Source of the DNA: CAZPWF01 sp964610775
Lineage (GTDB): Bacteria > Patescibacteriota > Saccharimonadia > Saccharimonadales > JACQNP01
Direction of reading: 5' to 3'
Length of the DNA: 34,142 nucleotides
Assembly: GCA_964610775.1 (NCBI GenBank)
Contig: CAZSZC010000011.1
Span: 1-34,142, forward strand
How positions within the stretch are numbered: the first letter of the stretch is position 1; every line of letters starts with the position of its first letter. The notes under the pieces were generated by a model. That model made no database searches. It was not told the DNA's origin and worked only from the letters and a program-made list of their open reading frames with translations. Below, piece after piece: positions 7,891 through 13,389 of this stretch. A program made the position numbers and the translations under genes.

Positions 7891-7918
7891 AAGAAAACCC
7901 CATCTTTCGATGAGGCTC
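7891..7918 (-). terminator. Terminator with GAAA tetraloop, second copy
   Basis: Same sequence as 6384-6411: a 12-position stem complete only when read as minus-strand RNA with G-U pairs, a GAAA loop, then a U tract. It ends the 8975-8049 transcript. Confidence 0.75.
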
Positions 7919-8048
7919 TCTTTTTGGTAGCCCAGGTTCATTCGAATTGGAACGTTATACTTGAAGAGTTGAGTCGGTGGAAACAACTCTACAGAGATGG
8001 AACAGGAGTTACTTACTCTACCGCATCAGACTAGAACCAGCTAAATAA

Positions 8049-8975
8049 TTACTTAACTATGGATTGTAAAAATACTGACTCGTACTTACTCCAAGCTTCA
8101 TCCAGAGATGTAGCAGTTATGATTACGGCTGTTTGACTATTACCAGCGATCGCTTTATAGCTGTGTAAAGCCATTCCTTCATACATGTATTTTTCTTCGA
8201 GTAAAGTAAATGATGCACCACTTTCGGTTTTAATATCCTTTGTAGAAATTAATTCATATTTTTGATATGTCTTAGCCCTTTGGCTCTTTATACCTTCTAT
8301 ATAATCTTTCAGGGTTGTAGACAATGGTTGTATTTTATAATATACTGTTGCATTAAATTCCTTGCCGTTTGATGCTTTATCGGCAACTGGATTATTAAAG
8401 TCTTTAGTACCAGTTAAGTCATTATCTTTAATTGTCCAACCCTCAGGATAATATTGTGTGGCTCCAGTTGCAGGGTCTCTATATGGCTCTGCTGCAAGTT
8501 TTATACCCGACGTATTTTTAGCTGTATCCTGTCTGTCCTTCGCATCTTGCTCATCTTTGGCTTTTTCTGCTAAAGCACTGTATTCAGCCGACGGTTTCTT
8601 GCTGTCTTGCTGGTTTTTATACACGTAATAACCTACTCCACCAATAACCCCTACTAGGATAACTAAAAGTATAATCATTAGTTTTTTAGATTTTTTTGGA
8701 GCTGGATCAAAATGAGGGTGCGCAACACCTACTTCACTAGTACTAACATGGTTGTTGGGAATATTATCTTGAGCAGACACTAAATTTTCTTGACTTGGTA
8801 GTTCTGTAGTAGCGGTTTGCAGTACTGGGCTTGGTGGTGTAGTTAAGTTATTGCCCTCATGGTATTGCTTAACTTCCTCGGCAGTTATAGTTGGGCTAAT
8901 AACCTTTTTCGAAGACCCTAATTGGGGTGGGCTATCACTTAGGTTTTCTGTGTTTTGGTTTTCTTGAGGATTCAT
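8049..8975 (-). CDS. Membrane protein with cytosolic disordered N-terminus and extracellular domain
   Basis: 308 residues. Residues 1-93 are disordered (Q, N, P, T rich) and presumably cytosolic. KKSKKLMIILLVILVGVIGG and the residues after it form the membrane helix (about 97-118). A charged linker follows (KKPSAEYSALAEKAKDEQD), closely matching the 7073-7642 protein. The exterior domain contains ATQYYPEGWTIKD, similar in layout to the YPKDW segment of the 6476-7066 protein. The three look like paralogs that share an anchor. TATACT on the minus strand (8985-8990) ends 9 nt before the ATG. Function unknown. Confidence 0.7.
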   Translation of the reverse strand: MNPQENQNTENLSDSPPQLGSSKKVISPTITAEEVKQYHEGNNLTTPPSPVLQTATTELPSQENLVSAQDNIPNNHVSTSEVGVAHPHFDPAPKKSKKLMIILLVILVGVIGGVGYYVYKNQQDSKKPSAEYSALAEKAKDEQDAKDRQDTAKNTSGIKLAAEPYRDPATGATQYYPEGWTIKDNDLTGTKDFNNPVADKASNGKEFNATVYYKIQPLSTTLKDYIEGIKSQRAKTYQKYELISTKDIKTESGASFTLLEEKYMYEGMALHSYKAIAGNSQTAVIITATSLDEAWSKYESVFLQSIVK

Positions 8976-9079
8976 ATAGTTTTCAGTATAGCAAAAAGAC
9001 TAGTCAAGAGTTAAAGCTAATCAACAGAGTTAGTAGGTATACGGGTTACGATACTTTTGGTAAGTCATGCTGCATCGAC

Positions 9080-9973
9080 TTATTTGCGAACTGATTTTTT
9101 CAACATTGACTCTCGTATCTCGTTTGGGATCTTTTCATCGGATTCAAATTGAAAAGTATCAAGTTGCTTAGAGAATTCTCTAACTACTAATTCAGCGGTG
9201 GCAGTTAAGACCTTTGTGCTAGTGGAAGGAACAATAAACTCATTGTCGACGGTTTGTTCAAGATAGTATATGAATAATTTATTCTCAACAAACTCAAAAT
9301 CAACTGGTTCATCAATGTCAAGAAGCACGCTCATAAAATGTGGATTAAGAATGGTTAGTGTAGCAACCTGATAGTTATCTACATAAAACACGCAATACTT
9401 TTTCCTAAATTGACCCTCTAACTCAATAATATCCTTACGACTGAAGCTACCAAGTAAATCCAAGCCCAAGAAATTATTTTCTTTCCGATCAATAAATATG
9501 TGGGGCATGGTTTTTGGAAGTTCTATCTCTATCACTCCAAGAAATGAGGCATAATGTTTTCCCGTACTCTTTAACGAGTAGGGACGCCAGTAAAGAGAGA
9601 AATTAAACCCTTCCAATTGACCGTCAATTTTATGAGACGTGACAAGTGAGTTGTCTTGACCGTCAAAGACCACCCCGATTGATTTATAACCAGGTTCTTC
9701 ACTGAGCTTAAATCCATTGCTCTCCGCGAATTTTCTGAGAACAATGGATACATGATTTTTCCTGTTTAAAAACAACATATACCCAACAAAAGTTACTACA
9801 GACACACTAACTGCCATACCCGCCAGACGAACTACCGCTGATGATTCGAGTGCAGCCATAAGAAAAAGAATAGCTCCAAAGATTGTGAGTAACTCAATCC
9901 ACTTACCTTGCCTTTTGGACTCTTTAAATTCGTCCTCTGGAAGAGCTGCAAAGTTGAGACTGCTAGGTTTCAT
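9080..9973 (-). CDS. Unrecognised two-helix membrane protein
   Basis: 297 residues. Two close membrane helices (about 27-45 and 48-68) are followed by a cytosolic domain of about 225 residues. It begins AESNGFKLSEEPGYKSIGVV and contains TGKHYASFLGVIEIELPKTM and then PHIFID. This 'A-x-x-x-G-F ... hairpin ... V-x-E-I-E-L-P-x-x-x-P-H' layout occurs in many uncharacterised CPR membrane proteins, and I cannot name a family. TACAAT on the minus strand (9983-9988) ends 9 nt before the ATG. It lies 104 bp upstream of the 8975-8049 gene, with no repeat copy seen between them. Confidence 0.65.
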   Translation of the reverse strand: MKPSSLNFAALPEDEFKESKRQGKWIELLTIFGAILFLMAALESSAVVRLAGMAVSVSVVTFVGYMLFLNRKNHVSIVLRKFAESNGFKLSEEPGYKSIGVVFDGQDNSLVTSHKIDGQLEGFNFSLYWRPYSLKSTGKHYASFLGVIEIELPKTMPHIFIDRKENNFLGLDLLGSFSRKDIIELEGQFRKKYCVFYVDNYQVATLTILNPHFMSVLLDIDEPVDFEFVENKLFIYYLEQTVDNEFIVPSTSTKVLTATAELVVREFSKQLDTFQFESDEKIPNEIRESMLKKSVRK

Positions 9974-9982
9974 TTCAGCTTT

Positions 9983-9988
9983 ATTGTA
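9983..9988 (-). promoter_or_regulatory. -10 box TACAAT, 9 nt before start
   Basis: Lies between the terminator at 9998-10021 and the ATG at 9973, so transcription restarts here after the repeat. No RBS. Confidence 0.55.
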
Positions 9989-9997
9989 ACAAATAAA

Positions 9998-10021
9998 ATG
10001 ACCTCATTCTTTTGAGGTCAT
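9998..10021 (-). terminator. Hairpin terminator ATGACCTCA/TGAGGTCAT
   Basis: Perfect 9-bp stem with a 6-nt loop, followed by TTTTATTTG on the minus strand. It ends the NUDIX/PPase-like operon transcript. Confidence 0.75.
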
Positions 10022-10116
10022 AGTGCTTATGCTTGGTAGCCCTTGTACATTCGAATTGGAACGTAGTGATTGAAGAGTTGGCTAGGTGGAAGTTACTTAG
10101 TCGGCAAATTGCTTGA
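9998..10116. repeat. Cassette repeat, copy C
   Basis: In minus-strand order: a tRNA-3'-like segment (TTCGAATGTACAAGGGCTACCA-type, 10033-10055), then hairpin ATGACCTCA/TGAGGTCAT (9998-10021) and a T-rich tail. It follows the PPase-like gene, whose last codons overlap it. The plus-strand frame from TTG 10033 to TGA 10114 reads LVALVHSNWNVVIEELARWK and eight more residues. Compared with copies A and B, the codons for Val, Arg and the aliphatic positions differ while the residue class stays the same. Confidence 0.75.
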
Positions 10117-10471
10117 TAGCTTCAAGTAATTCTTTGACACTTAGCTCCTGCTGTCTAACAAATACCTTTCTATATTCATCAATTGTCCTATCGAGTTCCT
10201 CATCACCCATTCTTATATAGAACTTATGTTCTTCTGGTACTTCATCGCTACGCCAAACAGTAAAGAAGCCGTTGTGACCTTCTTCATCTGTTCCGATAAA
10301 GAAATCTAGTTCGTGCCCATCTTCTCCAGTAAAACCTGGTAGATAACCATAGTCTGCATAAAAGTTAACACCAGGGATTGGATAATCTTCTGGGTTCTTG
10401 AGCTCGAAGTCTTTGTAGCTTCCTGTTGGATTCTCTAACACAAACTTTTCTTGGATATTTAATAACTCCAT
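10097..10471 (-). CDS. Short inorganic-pyrophosphatase-like protein
   Basis: 124 residues, soluble. The segments YPIPGVNFYADYGYLPGF and TGEDGHELDFFIG align with the class I pyrophosphatase core (the 'YG-Y-IP' region followed by D-x-D-P-x-D). In that metal-binding signature the second Asp is His and Pro is Glu (D-G-H-E-L-D), and the protein is about 50 residues shorter than bacterial PPases. A substrate other than free pyrophosphate, or a weak enzyme, is therefore possible. It lies 6 nt after the NUDIX gene in the same operon. NUDIX enzymes often release PPi, so a coupled clean-up role is a reasonable inference. Its 3' end runs into repeat copy C. Confidence 0.65.
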   Translation of the reverse strand: MELLNIQEKFVLENPTGSYKDFELKNPEDYPIPGVNFYADYGYLPGFTGEDGHELDFFIGTDEEGHNGFFTVWRSDEVPEEHKFYIRMGDEELDRTIDEYRKVFVRQQELSVKELLEAIKQFAD

Positions 10472-10477
10472 AAGTTA

Positions 10478-10987
10478 CTATTTTGCAGCAGCCCTTAATA
10501 TTGCCAAATCTCGAATCTTAATAAACTTACCTTCGTAATCTGACGTATCATCACTTTCAAGTAGCTCAATAGCGTGTTCTAGGTTATCAGCCCATACGAT
10601 TGAGAATTGCTCCTCAGTCTCACTTTCTGTAAAGTCTGGTTGTCCTTTCTCTCCAACAATCATTGCAGTAAAGCAGTAAGATTTCTGTACTAACTCAAAT
10701 TGATTCCTGTGTTCTATAACTTCACCGATTTCAGACTGTACTTCAGCTTTGCATCCTATTTCTTCAAGTAGTTCTCTCGCCAAAGCTTGATGAACATCCT
10801 CGCCGTAATCAATACCTCCTCCTGGAAGTTTATGAAAGCCATAAAGACCAACATGCAATAAAGGAACTTTTCCATCAGAGTCAAAACATACTCCTCGTGC
10901 TGCTTCTCTAACGCTAAAGTTAGATTCATCAACCTTTACTGCATCAGGGTTTATGTCTTGTTCCTTAACCTCTTTTATTAGTTTCAT
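10478..10987 (-). CDS. NUDIX hydrolase
   Basis: 169 residues. A full Nudix box is visible: GGGIDYGEDVHQALARELLE followed by EIG (about 76-98), with the G-x5-E-x7-R-E-L-x-E-E-x-G residues all present. It should bind Mg2+ and cleave a nucleoside diphosphate linked to another group; the substrate cannot be told from sequence. It is the first gene of the two-gene cassette with the PPase-like protein, bounded by repeat copies D (upstream) and C (downstream). A TATCAT-like -10 lies 6 nt before the ATG, with no RBS. Confidence 0.88.
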   Translation of the reverse strand: MKLIKEVKEQDINPDAVKVDESNFSVREAARGVCFDSDGKVPLLHVGLYGFHKLPGGGIDYGEDVHQALARELLEEIGCKAEVQSEIGEVIEHRNQFELVQKSYCFTAMIVGEKGQPDFTESETEEQFSIVWADNLEHAIELLESDDTSDYEGKFIKIRDLAILRAAAK

Positions 10988-11009
10988 TTTCTAATGATAT
11001 CAAACAACC

Positions 11010-11195
11010 AAGCAAGACTCGAACCTAAATTACAGGGGTAGAATTTTGAGACAAACAAAAAGAGATTAGTTTTGGAACTAATCTCCATCTGGAAAATCTT
11101 TCTTGGTAGCCCTAGTACATTCGAATTGGAACTTACTTCTTGAGGAGTTGGGTAGATGGATGAGTTTATTCAGGGAATGCAGCGTGATACACTGA
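11010..11195. repeat. Cassette repeat, copy D
   Basis: In minus-strand order: the end of the 2H phosphoesterase gene, the tRNA-3'-like stretch (TTCGAATGTACTAGGGCTACCA-type, 11104-11125), a terminator (11062-11085), then 'GTAATTTAGGTTCGAGTC' near 11014-11030 just before the NUDIX start. Lined up with 11700-11803, the same order of parts follows the initiator tRNA (GCTACCA, 'TTCCAGAT', terminator, 'AGTTTG', 'AGGTTCGAGTC'). The 11166-11684 gene is therefore bracketed by direct repeats of about 100 bp. The plus-strand frame from TTG 11103 to TGA 11193 reads LVALVHSNWNLLLEELGRW and onwards. Confidence 0.75.
11062..11085 (-). terminator. Terminator GAGATTAGTT/AACTAATCTC
   Basis: Perfect 10-bp stem closed by a 4-nt loop, followed by TTTTTGTTTG on the minus strand. 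It ends the 11684-11166 transcript. The stem sequence differs from the tRNA terminator at 11761-11784 by compensating changes, which supports selection on the hairpin. Confidence 0.8.
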
Positions 11196-11684
11196 GCGCC
11201 AATTTTCTTCTGGACCTTCTGAAATACAAAGATCCAATCCCTTTGCTTCAAAAGTGTAGTTGAAATTAGGAATTTCCGAGATTATTTCCCGTTTAGTTTC
11301 TTCAAGTAATTCGCCATACATAATACTCAAGTGGGGCATTGCTCTATTTCGCTCAATGATTGCCTCAGGAAATATTACTGCAGTTTCCCTAAAAAGACTC
11401 TCTAACATATCAGACTTAGCTAATACATATATACAACGATGCTTTTCATTTTTCATACCAATTTCGTCTAAGGTGATTTGGAATTTATGCAAAGTATTCG
11501 CTAATTGTTGAACATTTTTCTTAATCTTTTCTAACTCATTATCTCTCACCAATACTCCTGCAACTGATACATGTGGAATAAACTTCATGGCTTCGTAATC
11601 TTCTGCAATTTCGTTTATTAATGATTGAAGCTGTTTATTGTGTTCACCTGAGGGTAAAATCCAAATTCCATACTTTCGCTGCAT
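11166..11684 (-). CDS. 2H phosphoesterase (2'-5' RNA ligase / cyclic phosphodiesterase-like)
   Basis: 172 residues. The two H-x-S/T-x motifs of the 2H superfamily are present: PHVSVAG (H38, S40) and PHLSIMYGE (H118, S120), about 80 residues apart as in LigT/CPDase folds. Such enzymes open or close 2',3'- or 2',5'-phosphodiesters in RNA ends or cyclic nucleotides; which one applies here is unknown. It is a single-gene cassette directly downstream of the initiator tRNA, bracketed by about 100-bp direct repeats. A TATTAT box lies 6 nt before the ATG. Confidence 0.82.
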   Translation of the reverse strand: MQRKYGIWILPSGEHNKQLQSLINEIAEDYEAMKFIPHVSVAGVLVRDNELEKIKKNVQQLANTLHKFQITLDEIGMKNEKHRCIYVLAKSDMLESLFRETAVIFPEAIIERNRAMPHLSIMYGELLEETKREIISEIPNFNYTFEAKGLDLCISEGPEENWRSVYHAAFPE

Positions 11685-11699
11685 AAACTAATAATACAA

Positions 11700-11802
11700 C
11701 AAAACACCACACGGGACTCGAACCTCAAATACAGAGGTGGAAAATTTCTTCAAACTAAAAGAGACTGGTTTTGGAACCAGTCTCTATCTGGGAAGTCTTT
11801 TT
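11700..11802. repeat. tRNA-proximal copy of the cassette repeat
   Basis: This is the segment immediately 3' of the initiator tRNA on the minus strand: 'TTCCCAGAT', terminator (11761-11784), 'AGTTTG', and 'TGAGGTTCGAGTCCCG' (11710-11727). Each part has a counterpart in the same order at 11010-11103. It is the intact boundary where the array meets the chromosome. Confidence 0.7.
11757..11784 (-). terminator. Terminator of the initiator tRNA gene
   Basis: GAGACTGGTT/AACCAGTCTC 10-bp stem with a 4-nt loop (11761-11784), followed by TTTTAG on the minus strand. It lies 18 nt after the tRNA's CCA. Confidence 0.85.
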
Positions 11803-11877
11803 TGGTAGCGGGGGGAGGACTCGAACCTCCGACCTTGTGGTTATGAGCCACACGAGCTGCCGCTGCTCTACCCCGCG
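11803..11877 (-). tRNA. Initiator tRNA-fMet (CAT anticodon)
   Basis: 75 nt with encoded CCA. The acceptor CGCGGGG pairs with CCCCGCT except at position 1-72 (C against T), the unpaired first position typical of initiators (usually C-A). The D arm GTAGAGCAGCGGCAGCTC, anticodon loop CTCATAA, AAGGTC variable region and T arm GGAGG-TTCGAGT-CCTCC are all present and strikingly like E. coli fMet. The anticodon stem is TGTGG/CCACA, so only two of the usual three consecutive G-C pairs next to the loop are kept. The translation of this locus as a 71-residue ORF is spurious. Confidence 0.93.
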
Positions 11878-11924
11878 ATAGTGGCAGAGCGCATCTCGGC
11901 GCCCTGCTGCTGTTTAGCCCGATA

Positions 11925-11953
11925 ATCATAACAAACAGAGGTGATATTGTCAA
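11925..11953 (-). promoter_or_regulatory. Promoter of the initiator tRNA
   Basis: On the minus strand TTGACA (11948-11953), a 17-bp spacer, and TATGAT (11925-11930). This is a near-consensus sigma-70 promoter about 50 bp upstream of the mature tRNA 5' end. Confidence 0.85.
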
Positions 11954-12001
11954 TTGAGCGGAGGGCATAAAAAACTACTAAGATAAACAAAATGCTCATG
12001 G

Positions 12002-12030
12002 TTGCTATAGAGTGCCACCTCTAGTATGCT
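12002..12030 (+). promoter_or_regulatory. purA promoter, leaderless type
   Basis: TTGCTA (12002-12007), a 17-bp spacer, TATGCT (12025-12030), then 9 nt to the ATG. No Shine-Dalgarno sequence. Confidence 0.6.
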
Positions 12031-12039
12031 GGTCGGGAA

Positions 12040-13389
12040 ATGTCGGCAGAAACACTCATCAGACCAGAGCTATATATACCAGACGAAAATGTTATTGCAA
12101 TCGTGGGGCTGCAGAGAGGCGACGAAGGCAAGGGTCGCTTTGTAGACATGCTTGCTGCTTATTATGATATAGTCGCTCGATTCAATGGCGGAGATAATGC
12201 TGGTCACACAGTTGTGTTGCCAGATGGACGTGTGCTGAAACTTCATATGATTCCATCAGGTGTCGCCTACGATAATGCGGTTAATGTTGTTGGCCGTGGC
12301 TGTGTCGTAAACCCACTGAACTTGGTCAGAGAAATTGGCAACGTTGAGGCCCAAGGCTTAGCTATTAATGAAGATAATTTCAAGCTCGATGGTGGTACTC
12401 AGCTGATCTTGCCTCATCATATTTTTGACGATGTTATTCGTGAAGCTGGTGCAAAAAGTCAGGGTAGCACCAAGTCAGGCATAGCACAGGTTTCATCTGA
12501 TAAAGTGCTACGTACCGGCATGCGGACAGACCTGCTCAATAATGATGTAGACGAATTGTTTAATGCTATTGTTGAGGGCTTGCAGTCACAGGAAGAAGCT
12601 AGGCAAGTAGCGGGTCTGGATTCTATCAATGCAGAGGAAGTTGCCGAACACTACATTGAGACCGCGCAACAACTAGGCACATTTGTTACCGATAGTACAT
12701 ATTACTTGCGACAGCGTTTGAAGAAGGGTGCTCGGATTTTGGCGGAGGGTGCTCAAGCGTTTCTACTTGATCCTGATCATGGTATGGCACCATACACAAC
12801 ATCAACTCCTACGACTGCAGGAGCCGTAGCAACGGGGCTTGGCATATCTCCATTCGCACTAAAGAAAGTCATTGGTGTTATGAAGGCGACTCAGTCACAT
12901 GTGGGCGGCGGCCCATTTGTTACCGAAATAACTGAAGAAGAAAATCCAGAGCTACTAAGTAGCCTGCATGGCGATCAGACTACTGTCGATGCAGAGTTTG
13001 GTACGACGACTGGTCGCAAACGCCGACTAGGTCATTTAGATTTACCGCAAATAGTACATGCAAATGAAGTTAACGATACCACCGAAGCGGCTTTAACGAA
13101 ACTAGATTGGGTTCCACGTTATGGCAAGACAGTGCTCATCTGTACCTCTTACGAACGTAAGGGCAAAGTATATACCGAGGCACCCGATTCGGCTCGAAAA
13201 CTAGAGGAGTGCATCCCGCAGTATGAGGAACTCCCAACGTGGAAAGAAGATATTACACACGTTCGCAGATTCTCTGATCTTCCTAAAAATGCTAAAAGCT
13301 ACATCAACTTTATTGAAGAGAAAACAGAAGTGCCTATAAAAATGATCGGTGTTGGACCAGCTCGCGACCAAGTTATAGTTCGAAATTAA
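12040..13389 (+). CDS. purA: Adenylosuccinate synthetase
   Basis: 449 residues, full length. It joins IMP and aspartate using GTP, the first step from IMP to AMP, in the cytosol. The GTP loop reads GLQRGDEGKGRFVD (23-36), with Arg where most have Trp, and catalytic D28. FNGGDNAGHTVV (49-60) carries the catalytic His56. GSTKSGIAQV and TTTGRKRRLGHLDL (IMP and GTP binding) are present, and the C-terminal VGVGPARDQVI region is intact. The start follows a -10 box by 9 nt. The gene is convergent with guaB with no base between the two stop codons. Together with guaB and guaA it covers the branch from IMP to both adenine and guanine nucleotides. Confidence 0.97.
   Translation: MSAETLIRPELYIPDENVIAIVGLQRGDEGKGRFVDMLAAYYDIVARFNGGDNAGHTVVLPDGRVLKLHMIPSGVAYDNAVNVVGRGCVVNPLNLVREIGNVEAQGLAINEDNFKLDGGTQLILPHHIFDDVIREAGAKSQGSTKSGIAQVSSDKVLRTGMRTDLLNNDVDELFNAIVEGLQSQEEARQVAGLDSINAEEVAEHYIETAQQLGTFVTDSTYYLRQRLKKGARILAEGAQAFLLDPDHGMAPYTTSTPTTAGAVATGLGISPFALKKVIGVMKATQSHVGGGPFVTEITEEENPELLSSLHGDQTTVDAEFGTTTGRKRRLGHLDLPQIVHANEVNDTTEAALTKLDWVPRYGKTVLICTSYERKGKVYTEAPDSARKLEECIPQYEELPTWKEDITHVRRFSDLPKNAKSYINFIEEKTEVPIKMIGVGPARDQVIVRN

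Larger units (their letters stand above)
7701..8034. repeat. Composite cassette repeat, copy B (with tRNA-fMet-like 3' end)
   Basis: This occupies the 400-bp gap between genes. The plus strand at 7740-7758 reads TGGTAGCGGGGGGAGGACT, identical to the 3' end of the initiator tRNA gene at 11803 on its antisense strand. The match then breaks inside the T-loop, where about 110 bp of small hairpins intervene before 'acctccgacctt' (7843-7854) resumes the tRNA-like sequence. A terminator with GAAA loop lies at about 7891-7918, then the tRNA-3'-like unit 7925-7985. The plus-strand frame ends VAQVHSNWNVILEELSRWK, continues with QLYRDGTGVTYSTASD, and stops at TAG 8032. The aligned part of this extension is also visible in the decayed copy at 1962-2061. 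Confidence 0.8.

Noticed and set aside
7697..7925. Group I intron in a tRNA
   Set aside because: The insert is in the T-loop and is only about 110 bp of short hairpins. No group I core is recognisable and no 5' tRNA half is present.
6201..11165. Classical integron attC sites
   Set aside because: I see no paired GTTRRRY/RYYYAAC boxes in the repeats and no integron integrase in the window. The sequence likeness is to a tRNA 3' end instead.
6201..11165. CRISPR array
   Set aside because: The repeats are long, irregularly spaced and separated by genes, not by short uniform spacers, and no cas gene is present.
11750..11968. 71-residue minus-strand ORF over the initiator tRNA
   Set aside because: It is a translation of the tRNA gene, its promoter and its terminator; such ORFs are a common artefact.
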